NCBI GenBank assembly: GCA_937138255.1
Contig: CAKZOU010000060.1
Span: 1 to 54,445, forward strand
Length of the DNA stretch: 54,445 nt
Origin: an uncultured Paracoccaceae bacterium
Lineage (GTDB): Bacteria; Pseudomonadota; Alphaproteobacteria; Rhodobacterales; Rhodobacteraceae
Reading direction: 5' to 3'
Shown piece by piece: positions 27,793 through 35,008 of this stretch. The notes below the pieces were generated by a model, which was not told the DNA's origin, ran no database searches, and worked only from the letters and a program-made list of their open reading frames with translations. The position numbers were made by a program, and so were the translations under genes. Position 1 is the stretch's first letter; every line of letters starts with the position of its first letter.

Positions 27793-28701
27793 ATGACCGA
27801 TCACGTCACCACCCATCAGGCCGAGGAAGACAGGCGCAACGAAGACATCCTGATCTATGTCGATGGCCAGATCGTCCCCAAGGCCAAAGCCACGGTCAGC
27901 GTCTACGACAGCGGCTTCATGCTGGGCGACGGCGTCTGGGAAGGCATCCGCCTCTATGACGGGAAATGGGCCTTCCTCGATCAGCACATCGAGCGCCTGT
28001 TCGAGGCCGCCAAAGCGATCGACCTCGACATCGCGCTGAGACCGGACGAGGTCAAAAAGGCCTTGTTAGGGACGCAAGAAGCCAATCGCATGACCACCGA
28101 CGCCCATGCCCGACTGATGGTCACCCGCGGGGTCAAGGTGCGCCCTTTCCAGCACCCCTCGCTGTCGCGTTCGGGGCCGACCATGGTCATCATCATGGAA
28201 CATTCCAAGCCCAAGATCCCGCGCCCGATCCGCCTTGCCACGGTTCCCCATATGCGCGGCCTGCCGATGACACAGGACCCCAAACTCAACAGCCACTCCA
28301 AGCTCAACTGCATCCTCGCCTGCATCGCCGCCGAAAAGGCCGGGGCCGACGAGGCGCTGATGCTCGATGCGCATGGCTTCGTGAACACGACGAACGCCTG
28401 CAATTTCTTCATCGTCCGCAAGGGTGAGGTTTGGACCTCGACCGGCGATTACTGCATGAACGGCATCACCCGCCAAAAGGTGATCGACCTCTGCCGCGCC
28501 AACGATATTCCTGTTTTTGAGCGGAATTTCAGCCTCGTCGACACCTACAGCGCCGACGAGGCCTTTCTCACGGGCACCTTCGGCGCGCAAACGCCGGTCG
28601 GCTCGATCGACGGGCGCCAGATTGGCACCGGCCAGATGGGCCCGATGACCGAACGCCTGCGCGGCCTCTACAAAGACCTGATCGCGCGGGAGAGCGCCTG
28701 A
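27793..28701 (+). CDS. Class IV PLP-dependent aminotransferase (D-amino acid/branched-chain type)
   Basis: A 302-residue fold-type IV aminotransferase. Seen are YVDGQIVPKAKATVSVYDSGFMLGDGVWEGIRLYDG (about 23-57), the phosphate/cofactor region RLMVTRG, the catalytic-lysine segment LNSHSKLNCILA, ADEALMLDAHGFVNTTNACNFFIV and TGDYCMNGITRQKVIDLC. The N-terminal 20 residues are a polar extension. The family includes branched-chain aminotransferase, D-alanine aminotransferase and aminodeoxychorismate lyase, and the substrate is not decidable here. The stop overlaps the start of the next gene (TGATG), a sulfotransferase-like protein; the two are probably functional partners. GGAGG precedes ATG 27793. 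Confidence 0.9.
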   Translation: MTDHVTTHQAEEDRRNEDILIYVDGQIVPKAKATVSVYDSGFMLGDGVWEGIRLYDGKWAFLDQHIERLFEAAKAIDLDIALRPDEVKKALLGTQEANRMTTDAHARLMVTRGVKVRPFQHPSLSRSGPTMVIIMEHSKPKIPRPIRLATVPHMRGLPMTQDPKLNSHSKLNCILACIAAEKAGADEALMLDAHGFVNTTNACNFFIVRKGEVWTSTGDYCMNGITRQKVIDLCRANDIPVFERNFSLVDTYSADEAFLTGTFGAQTPVGSIDGRQIGTGQMGPMTERLRGLYKDLIARESA

Positions 28702-29402
28702 TGCGCATCGCCATGTGGTCCGGCCCGCGCAACCTCTCGACGGCGATGATGTATTCCTTCGGCGCTCGCCCCGATTTCGCCGTCTGGGACGAGCCCTTCT
28801 ATGCCCCCTACCTCGCCGCCACCGGTGTGGATCACCCGATGCGGAAAGAGATCCTCGCCGCCCATGAAAATGATCCAGAAAAGGTCGCTTTGGCCTGTTT
28901 AGGGTCTATTCCCGGTGGCAAACCGCATTTCTACATGAAGCATATGCCACATCATATGGTGGCGGGCATCCCGCTCGACTGGGCCAAGGCGTGCACCAAC
29001 ATCCACCTGATCCGCCACCCCGCCCGCGTGGTCGCCAGCTATGGCGCCAAGCGCGACGAGATCAGCCTCGACGACATCGGCTTTCACCAGCAGGCCGAGA
29101 TCTATGACAAGCTCGGCGGCATCGTCATCGATAGCGCCGACATCCGCGAAGATCCCGAAGCCATGCTCAAGAAGCTCTGCGCCGCAATTGGCCTCGATTG
29201 GGAGCCCGCCATGCTTGCCTGGCCCGCCGGTGGCCGGCCCGAGGATGGCGCATGGGCGCCCCACTGGTATGGCGCGATCCACCGCTCGACAGGCTTCGCC
29301 GGCCCCGAAGGCCCGCTGCCCGCCCTCGAACGCCGCGACGCCAGCCTCGTAGCCGCAGCACTTCCCGCCTACGAGAAACTCGCCGCGCTCAAACTCACCT
29401 GA
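28701..29402 (+). CDS. Sulfotransferase-like P-loop protein
   Basis: A 233-residue protein. The N-terminus RIAMWSGPRNLSTAMMYSF occupies the place of the sulfotransferase 5'-phosphosulfate loop, and HLIRHPARVVASY (about 98-110) matches the 3'-phosphate-binding motif of PAPS-dependent sulfotransferases. The sequence KPHFYMKHMPHHMV between them is typical of this subfamily. A true sulfotransferase activity is not established. Translationally coupled to the aminotransferase upstream (TGATG). Plants and some invertebrates carry annotated 'branched-chain aminotransferase-like' proteins that join related P-loop and class IV aminotransferase domains, which suggests that the pair works together. Confidence 0.82.
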   Translation: MRIAMWSGPRNLSTAMMYSFGARPDFAVWDEPFYAPYLAATGVDHPMRKEILAAHENDPEKVALACLGSIPGGKPHFYMKHMPHHMVAGIPLDWAKACTNIHLIRHPARVVASYGAKRDEISLDDIGFHQQAEIYDKLGGIVIDSADIREDPEAMLKKLCAAIGLDWEPAMLAWPAGGRPEDGAWAPHWYGAIHRSTGFAGPEGPLPALERRDASLVAAALPAYEKLAALKLT

Positions 29403-29410
29403 TTTCTTTT

Positions 29411-29459
29411 GGCCCGAAATACTCCGGGGGAGGCCCGAAGGGCCGGGGGCAGAGCCCCC
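29411..29459 (-). repeat. Rhodobacteraceae-type double-hairpin repeat / argG terminator
   Basis: Two adjacent palindromes: GGCCC-GAA-GGGCC (29432-29444) and GGGGGC-AGA-GCCCCC (29445-29459), with a third partial GGCCCGAAAT at 29411. Read on the minus strand it begins 1 base after the argG stop and ends in an A/T-poor stretch. The same wording recurs in many roseobacter and Rhodobacter genomes (from memory). No second copy was seen in this window. Probably acts as a bidirectional terminator between convergent genes. Confidence 0.6.
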
Positions 29460-29460
29460 T

Positions 29461-30687
29461 CTAGCCTTTCACACGCCTATTGCGGGTGGCAATCAGCTTC
29501 AGGCGCAGCGCGTTGAGCTGGATAAAGCCCTTGGCGTCCTGCTGGTCATAGGCACCGGCGTCTTCTTCGAAGGTGACGTGCTTCTCGGAATAGAGCGAGT
29601 GATCCGACCAACGGGCCACGGTACGGACCGAACCCTTGTAAAGCTTGAGCTTCACAGTGCCGGTCACATGCTCCTGGCTCTTGTCGATCAGCGCCTGCAG
29701 CATCTCGCGCTCGGGCGAGAACCAGAAGCCGTTATAGATCAGCTCGGCATAGCGCGGCATGATCGAATCCTTAAGGTGTCCGGCGCCGCTGTCGAGGGTG
29801 ATCTGCTCGATACCACGGTGTGCCTCGAGCAGGATCGCGCCGCCCGGCGTCTCATAGACGCCGCGGGATTTCATGCCGACGAAGCGGTTCTCGACAAAAT
29901 CGAGAAGGCCGATGCCATGCTTCGCGCCATATTCATTGAGCTTGGTGAGGATGGTCGCGGGCGACATCGCCTCGCCGTTGATCGCAACAGCATCACCCAT
30001 TTCAAAGGCGACCTCGATGAATTCGGGCGTATCCGGCGCGTCTTCCACGGCGACAATGCGCTGGGCGACATAGTCGGGCGCTTCCACAGCCGGATCCTCA
30101 AGCACGCGGCCTTCGGACGAGGTGTGCAGAAGGTTCGCGTCCACCGAGAAGGGCGCTTCGCCACGCTTGTTCTTGGAAACGGGGATCTGGTTCTGTTCGG
30201 CAAACTCCAGAAGACGGGTGCGCGAGGTCAGATCCCAAAGACGCCAGGGCGCGATGACCTTGATCTCGGGGTTCAGCGCATAGGCCGAAAGCTCGAACCG
30301 CACCTGATCGTTGCCCTTGCCGGTCGCCCCGTGGGCCACGGCATCGGCGCCGGTCATTTCTGCGATCTCGACAAGGCGCTTGGAAATCAGCGGGCGGGCG
30401 ATCGAGGTCCCGAGGAGGTAGAGCCCCTCATAAACGGCATTGGCGCGGAACATCGGGAAGACGAAGTCACGGACAAACTCTTCGCGCACGTCCTCGATAT
30501 AGATGTTCTCGGGCTTGATCCCCAGAAGCTCGGCCTTGGAGCGGGCGGGCTCAAGTTCTTCGCCCTGGCCGAGGTCGGCTGTAAAAGTGACGACCTCGCA
30601 CCCATATTCGGTCTGAAGCCATTTCAGGATGATCGAGGTATCAAGACCACCGGAATAGGCGAGGACGACTTTCTTTGGGGCAGACAT
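29461..30687 (-). CDS. argG: Argininosuccinate synthase
   Basis: Condenses citrulline and aspartate with ATP in arginine synthesis. The 408-residue protein begins [24 protein letters not shown], with the PP-loop SGGLDTS at 12-18. [15 protein letters not shown], the citrulline/aspartate site, and [20 protein letters not shown] also match. It stands as a single gene, divergent from an uncharacterised membrane protein and convergent with the sulfotransferase-like gene. Confidence 0.98.
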   Translation of the reverse strand: MSAPKKVVLAYSGGLDTSIILKWLQTEYGCEVVTFTADLGQGEELEPARSKAELLGIKPENIYIEDVREEFVRDFVFPMFRANAVYEGLYLLGTSIARPLISKRLVEIAEMTGADAVAHGATGKGNDQVRFELSAYALNPEIKVIAPWRLWDLTSRTRLLEFAEQNQIPVSKNKRGEAPFSVDANLLHTSSEGRVLEDPAVEAPDYVAQRIVAVEDAPDTPEFIEVAFEMGDAVAINGEAMSPATILTKLNEYGAKHGIGLLDFVENRFVGMKSRGVYETPGGAILLEAHRGIEQITLDSGAGHLKDSIMPRYAELIYNGFWFSPEREMLQALIDKSQEHVTGTVKLKLYKGSVRTVARWSDHSLYSEKHVTFEEDAGAYDQQDAKGFIQLNALRLKLIATRNRRVKG

Positions 30688-30814
30688 CGCGGGGACTCCT
30701 TGTCAAACTCGGCCTGCGCGATAGCGGGTTTTGTCTCGCAGAGCAAGCAATGGACATTGACCCGACGCGCGCAGAGGTGCGACGTGTCGTCTGAAAGGTC
30801 GGAAGGAGAGAATG

Positions 30815-31600
30815 ATGAGCTTTGAAATCGTACGCCACGCCTTTGTGATGGTGTTCGGCAACCTGCGGGATTCGATCAAGGTTTCGCTGGTGCCATTGCT
30901 CCTCATCGTTTTGGCGACATTCCTCTTGCCGCCACTCTTTGGTCTTTCCATGGCCGATGTTGCAACGGCGGCCAATGTTCAGGCGATGATGGAGGGCCAT
31001 CCGGCGGGGCCGATGGCGTCGGTTGTCGGGCTCCTGTTGGCCGTGCTCTACTTTTTTTCGATGTCGTGGATCGCGGTTGGCTGGCACCGCTTTATCCTTC
31101 TTGAGGAATATCCCCGGTTCCTGCCACAACTCCCGCTTCGCGAGGTGCTTGGTTATCTGGGCCGGTCTTTTGCGATTGGTGTGGTCGTGGTGATCGTCGG
31201 CATTCCGGTGGGCCTGATCGGCGGCGCGGCTGCGGGGCCTTTTGCGGCTGGGGGCGGTGTCTTGATCGCACTTCTTGTCATCGTTCTGATGGCAAGCATC
31301 CTGACCTATGTCTGGCTGAGGTTCGGGATTGTTCTTCCGGCGGCAGCGGTCGGGCAACCGATGCCGCTCCTTGCCGGCTGGAAGATCAGCGCGCCGATCG
31401 GCGGCACGATTTTCACGGTTTCGCTTGTGCTTGTGGCGCTAAATCTCGGGATCAATACGACCATTCCACCGCTTCTTGGCGGCATTCCGATCATCGGCCG
31501 GTTGGTCACGCTGGCTGTCTCGTGGACGACCCTTATGGTTGGCGCGAGCATCCTGACGACCCTTTACGGTCACCTCGTGGAAAAGCGCGACCTCGAATAA
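30815..31600 (+). CDS. Polytopic membrane protein of unknown function
   Basis: A 261-residue protein with five to six hydrophobic segments: VSLVPLLLIVLATFLLPPLF, a periplasmic/loop stretch about 45-65, ASVVGLLLAVLYFFSMSWIAVGW, SFAIGVVVVIVGIPVGLIGG, VLIALLVIVLMASILTYVWLRF and the C-terminal GRLVTLAVSWTTLMVGASILTTLY. WHRFILLEEYPRFLP between helices 2 and 3 is the most distinctive feature and recalls DUF-type alphaproteobacterial membrane proteins. No catalytic motif. ATG 30815 is 6 bases after AGGAG; ATG 30812 is too close. Its end overlaps the opposing NUDIX gene by 31 bases. Confidence 0.8.
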   Translation: MSFEIVRHAFVMVFGNLRDSIKVSLVPLLLIVLATFLLPPLFGLSMADVATAANVQAMMEGHPAGPMASVVGLLLAVLYFFSMSWIAVGWHRFILLEEYPRFLPQLPLREVLGYLGRSFAIGVVVVIVGIPVGLIGGAAAGPFAAGGGVLIALLVIVLMASILTYVWLRFGIVLPAAAVGQPMPLLAGWKISAPIGGTIFTVSLVLVALNLGINTTIPPLLGGIPIIGRLVTLAVSWTTLMVGASILTTLYGHLVEKRDLE

Positions 31601-32028
31601 AGATCGGCCACAAAGGCGCGGTCGCCGGGGCTGGCGATGGTGCGGGCGGCCTCGGCCATTGGCATCCAGAGCGGCGTGTGATCCGGTTCGCTCGGCGGGC
31701 CGAGGCGGTGCACCGGGCGGGCCATGTAGATATGGCAGAGCTTCTCGGCCCATTTGTCGTATTCGGGCATATAGCAAAACCGCCGATAGGCGCCGATCTT
31801 GCGGATGTCGCCGATCTTCCAGCCGGTCTCTTCAAACACCTCGCGGTGCAGCGCATCAATCGGGTTTTCGCCGGGATCAATGCCGCCGCCGGGCAACTGG
31901 ACCTCGTAATGTGGCGAGGCCTGATAGGTCAGGAGAAGATCGCCCCCTCGCGGCAGGATTGCATAGACACCGGGGCGAAACCTGTAGGTCTGGCCCTGTT
32001 TGACAGCCTCTCCATAGCGCCGGATCAT
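31570..32028 (-). CDS. NUDIX hydrolase
   Basis: A 152-residue protein with a complete Nudix box GGIDPGENPIDALHREVFEETGW (about 59-81; Gly, Glu, Arg-Glu and Glu-Glu-Thr-Gly in register). The leading FRPGVYAILPRGGDLLLT is typical of the group. These enzymes hydrolyse nucleoside diphosphates linked to another moiety; substrate unknown. ATG 32028 has AAGGGG upstream; the longer in-frame start at 32139 runs through the hslO 5' region. Head-to-head with hslO, 76 bases apart. Confidence 0.88.
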   Translation of the reverse strand: MIRRYGEAVKQGQTYRFRPGVYAILPRGGDLLLTYQASPHYEVQLPGGGIDPGENPIDALHREVFEETGWKIGDIRKIGAYRRFCYMPEYDKWAEKLCHIYMARPVHRLGPPSEPDHTPLWMPMAEAARTIASPGDRAFVADLYSRSRFSTR

Positions 32029-32104
32029 CTTTTGCCCCTTGGACCTTTGCTTGCCGCCCCTATATGGACGCGGTATGCCAATTCCCGACCCGCAAGGAAA
32101 GCCC

Positions 32105-33106
32105 ATGACCCTCGGCAGCCAAATCGCCTGGGACGACACCGTCCTGCCCTTTCAGCTTGATCTGACCGACACGCGCGGCCGCGTGGCGCGGCTGGATGGT
32201 GTTTTGAACGGGGTGCTCGAACAGCACGACTATCCGACGCAGATCGAGGCGCTGGTTGCCGAGATGGTCTTATTGACAGCGCTCATTGGCCAGACTGTCA
32301 AACTGCGCTGGAAGCTGTCGCTTCAGGTCCGCGGGGATGGTCCGGCCCGTCTGATCGCCACCGATTATTACGCGCCCGGCGAAAACGGCGAGCCGGCGCG
32401 AATTCGCGGTTATGCAAGCTATGACGCAGAGCGCCTCGATCCAGCCGCCCCCGCATTCAGCCAGATCGGCAAAGGCTATTTCGCGATCCTGATTGATCAG
32501 GGCGAGGGAACCGCGCCCTATCAGGGCATCACCCCGATTGCTGGCGGATCGCTTTCCGCCTGTGCCGAGACCTATTTCGCCCAATCCGAACAGCTCCCCA
32601 CGCGGTTTTCACTGAGCTTTGGCCAAAGCCGCCTGCCGGGCCAATCCGAACGTTGGCGCGCGGGCGGCGTGATGATTCAGCAGATGCCCAAGGCTTCGCC
32701 CTTTGCAAAGGGTGAAGGCGCAAGCGGCGAGGGCGGGCTTCTTTCGGCCGCTGATCTGCTGGAGGACGACGCCAGCGAGAACTGGTCGCGCGCCAATATC
32801 TTGCTCGATACGGTGGAAGACCTCGAGCTGATTGGCCCGACCGTCCAGCCGACCGAGCTTCTGGTGCGGCTTTTCCATGAGGAAGGCCCGCGGGTTTTTG
32901 ATGCGCAGGCGGTGAAATTCGGCTGCACCTGTTCGGAAGATCGCGTGCGCCAAAGCCTGTCGATCTATTCGGCCAAGGACATCGCCCATATGACGACCGA
33001 CGAGGGCCTCGTGACCGCCGATTGCCAGTTCTGCGGCGCACACTACAAGCTTGATCCGGCAACCCTCGGGTTCGAGGCCAAAGAGGCGGGGAATGGCGAG
33101 GCCTGA
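32105..33106 (+). CDS. hslO: Redox-regulated holdase chaperone Hsp33
   Basis: A 333-residue cytoplasmic chaperone activated by oxidative unfolding. The N-terminal substrate-binding domain includes FQLDLTDTRGRVARLDGVLNGVL, and the C-terminal redox switch has CTC (about 277-279) and CQFC (about 310-313), the four zinc-binding cysteines (CxC...CxxC). GYFAILIDQGEGTAPYQGITPI and SLSACAETYFAQSEQLPTRF are family-typical. An insert rich in Gly/Ala (KGEGASGEGG) precedes LLSAADLLEDD. ATG 32105 has AAGGAAAG; the 32039 start adds 22 unrelated residues. First gene of the operon hslO-nudL-cca. Confidence 0.96.
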   Translation: MTLGSQIAWDDTVLPFQLDLTDTRGRVARLDGVLNGVLEQHDYPTQIEALVAEMVLLTALIGQTVKLRWKLSLQVRGDGPARLIATDYYAPGENGEPARIRGYASYDAERLDPAAPAFSQIGKGYFAILIDQGEGTAPYQGITPIAGGSLSACAETYFAQSEQLPTRFSLSFGQSRLPGQSERWRAGGVMIQQMPKASPFAKGEGASGEGGLLSAADLLEDDASENWSRANILLDTVEDLELIGPTVQPTELLVRLFHEEGPRVFDAQAVKFGCTCSEDRVRQSLSIYSAKDIAHMTTDEGLVTADCQFCGAHYKLDPATLGFEAKEAGNGEA

Positions 33107-33689
33107 TATCCTTGATCGCCTTGCCGGCGCTCTCCGTAAGGAGGGCGGCCCTTCGTCTGACTTCGATCTCAACCCCGATACCCACCTGCCGCCGGATCGC
33201 AAACTGAGGCCCGGGGCGGTCCTGATCGGGGTTTGCGCCGAGACCGCGCAACTGGTGCTTACCAAGCGCTCGATGCATTTGAAGCACCATCCGGGGCAGG
33301 TCGCGCTTCCGGGGGGCAAGGTCGATCCGACCGATGCCGACGCAATCGCCGCCGCGCTGCGCGAGGCGGAGGAAGAGGTCGCGCTGCCGCGCGGGCAGGT
33401 CGAGGTCTTGGGATCGCTCGCCGCGCATGAGACCGTGACCTCGTTCATGATCACGCCGGTGATCGGCCTGTTTCACGGCCAGCCGGAATTGCGGCCCGAG
33501 CCCGGCGAGGTCGATGAAATTTTCTATGTGCCGCTCGCCCATGTCACCGACCCCGCCAATTTCCGCATCGAGGGGCGGGTCTGGCAAGGCCGTCGACGCT
33601 ATTACTTCACGGTTCCCTATGGCCCCTATTACATCTGGGGCGCGACCGCGCGTATCCTGCGGGGCCTTGCCGAAAGGATGAAGGCATGA
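33093..33689 (+). CDS. CoA pyrophosphatase-type NUDIX hydrolase
   Basis: A 198-residue NUDIX protein. The sequence HHPGQVALPGGKVDPTDADAIAAALREAEEEVAL contains both the CoA-pyrophosphatase UPF0035-like signature (HxGQvafPGG) and the Nudix box (GGKxDxx...REAxEEv). Homologues hydrolyse CoA to 4'-phosphopantetheine and 3',5'-ADP. The reading frame overlaps the hslO end by 14 bases and the cca start by 4 (ATGA), so the three are translationally coupled. ATG 33093 was chosen for its GGCGGGGA ribosome site and for agreement with the family N-terminus. Confidence 0.93.
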   Translation: MARPDILDRLAGALRKEGGPSSDFDLNPDTHLPPDRKLRPGAVLIGVCAETAQLVLTKRSMHLKHHPGQVALPGGKVDPTDADAIAAALREAEEEVALPRGQVEVLGSLAAHETVTSFMITPVIGLFHGQPELRPEPGEVDEIFYVPLAHVTDPANFRIEGRVWQGRRRYYFTVPYGPYYIWGATARILRGLAERMKA

Positions 33690-34852
33690 CGCGGATCTCG
33701 CCCGACTGGTTGGCCTCGGCCCCCGCCCGCGCGGTGTGCGCGGCGCTGGAGGGTGGCGGGCATCAGGCGTGGTTTGTCGGCGGTTGTGTGCGCAATGCGC
33801 TTTTGGGAGAGGAGGCAGCCGACCTCGATATCACCACCGATGCGCGGCCCGAACGGGTGACCGAACTGGTTGAAGCGGCTGGCCTGCGCGCTGTGCCGAC
33901 CGGCATTGAACATGGGACGGTGACGGTCGTTGCGGGTGGCAGGGGCTTTGAGGTGACGACCTTCCGCCGCGATGTCGAGACCGATGGCCGCCGCGCCGTC
34001 GTCGCCTTTTCCGACAGCATGGGCGAGGACGCCGCGCGGCGCGATTTCACGATGAACGCGCTTTATTGCGGGATTGATGGCGTGGTCGTTGATCCGGTCG
34101 GGCAGGGGCTTGCCGATCTGGCCGCGCGGCGCGTGCGGTTTATCGGCGACGACGAGGAGCGCATCCGCGAGGACTATCTCCGTATTCTGCGGTTTTTCAG
34201 GTTTCATGCGTGGTATGGCGGCGATGGGATCGACCCTGAAGGCTTGGCTGCTTGCGCGGCACTGGCCGAAGGCGTGGAAGGCCTGTCGCGCGAACGCATT
34301 GGCCATGAGGTGATGAAGCTTCTCGCGGCGCCCGATCCTGCGCCCGCTGTTGCCTCGATGGCGGCGAGCGGGGTCTTGATGCGGGTCTTGCCGGGGGCAT
34401 CGGCGCAGGTTTTGGCGCCACTGGTGCACCTTGAGGCGCTCGCAGGGGAAGCGCCCGACCCGATCGTGCGCCTCGCCGCGCTGGGCGGGCATGAGGGCGG
34501 GCGGCCTTTGCGTCTTTCGAAGCCGCAGATGCGGGCGCTGGAAATCCTGACACGCTCTGTCGAAGAGGGCAAAGGCGCTGCGGAGCTTGGCTATCGTCTT
34601 GGCCGGGAGACGGCGCGCAAGGCGCTTGTCTTGCGCGGCGCGGCCACAGGCTCGGCCCCGACGGATGAAGATTTCGCCGCCGCCGACTCCGGCGCGAATG
34701 CCGTTTGCCCGATCAGCGCCAAAGACGTCATGGCGACGCTCGGCGGCGCTGCGCTTGGGAAGGCCCTGGCCAGGGCCGAGGCGAGCTGGATCGCCTCGGG
34801 ATTTGCGCTCAGCCGCAAAGAGCTTGTCGAGATCGCGCAGAAAAGCGGGTGA
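33686..34852 (+). CDS. cca: CCA-adding enzyme / polynucleotide adenylyltransferase family protein
   Basis: A 388-residue class II nucleotidyltransferase. The head domain shows AWFVGGCVRNALLGEEAADLDITTDARPE (Gly-Gly followed by the catalytic DxD). FEVTTFRRDVETDGRRAVVAFSDSMGEDAARRDFTMNALY and the body motif RIREDYLRILRFFRFHAWYG follow, matching tRNA nucleotidyltransferases of alphaproteobacteria. It is expected to add or repair the 3' CCA of tRNA; poly(A) polymerase activity is the alternative in this family. Last gene of the hslO-nudL-cca unit. The stop is followed by a 156-base region with a tiny ORF before the ABC exporter. Confidence 0.94.
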   Translation: MTRISPDWLASAPARAVCAALEGGGHQAWFVGGCVRNALLGEEAADLDITTDARPERVTELVEAAGLRAVPTGIEHGTVTVVAGGRGFEVTTFRRDVETDGRRAVVAFSDSMGEDAARRDFTMNALYCGIDGVVVDPVGQGLADLAARRVRFIGDDEERIREDYLRILRFFRFHAWYGGDGIDPEGLAACAALAEGVEGLSRERIGHEVMKLLAAPDPAPAVASMAASGVLMRVLPGASAQVLAPLVHLEALAGEAPDPIVRLAALGGHEGGRPLRLSKPQMRALEILTRSVEEGKGAAELGYRLGRETARKALVLRGAATGSAPTDEDFAAADSGANAVCPISAKDVMATLGGAALGKALARAEASWIASGFALSRKELVEIAQKSG

Positions 34853-34902
34853 CAGGGATCACCGGTTCCGCTATCAAGCCCCAACAAACCGGAGGAACCA
34901 GC

Positions 34903-34935
34903 ATGGAAATCAGGATCGCAAAACGTCAGCCCTGA
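34903..34935 (+). CDS. Ten-codon upstream ORF (possible leader peptide)
   Basis: ATG to TGA encoding MEIRIAKRQP, preceded by the strong ribosome site CCGGAGGAACCAGC. It ends 73 bases before the ABC transporter ATG at 35009, in a different reading frame. No hairpin attenuator or amino-acid run is obvious. It may be a leader peptide, a decayed gene start, or chance; it is far better supplied with a ribosome site than the transporter gene itself. Confidence 0.3.
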   Translation: MEIRIAKRQP

Positions 34936-35008
34936 GCAGACCGATCCTGTCGTGGCGGTCCAATCTCAACCGCCCCCATCCACTGCTGCGCCTTTCGGGA
35001 GTTTCCCC

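Noticed and set aside
34952-35008. Longer N-terminus for the first ABC half-transporter from GTG 34952
   Set aside because: No ribosome site, and the added residues are Pro/Ser-rich without family similarity; ATG 35009 has GGGAG.
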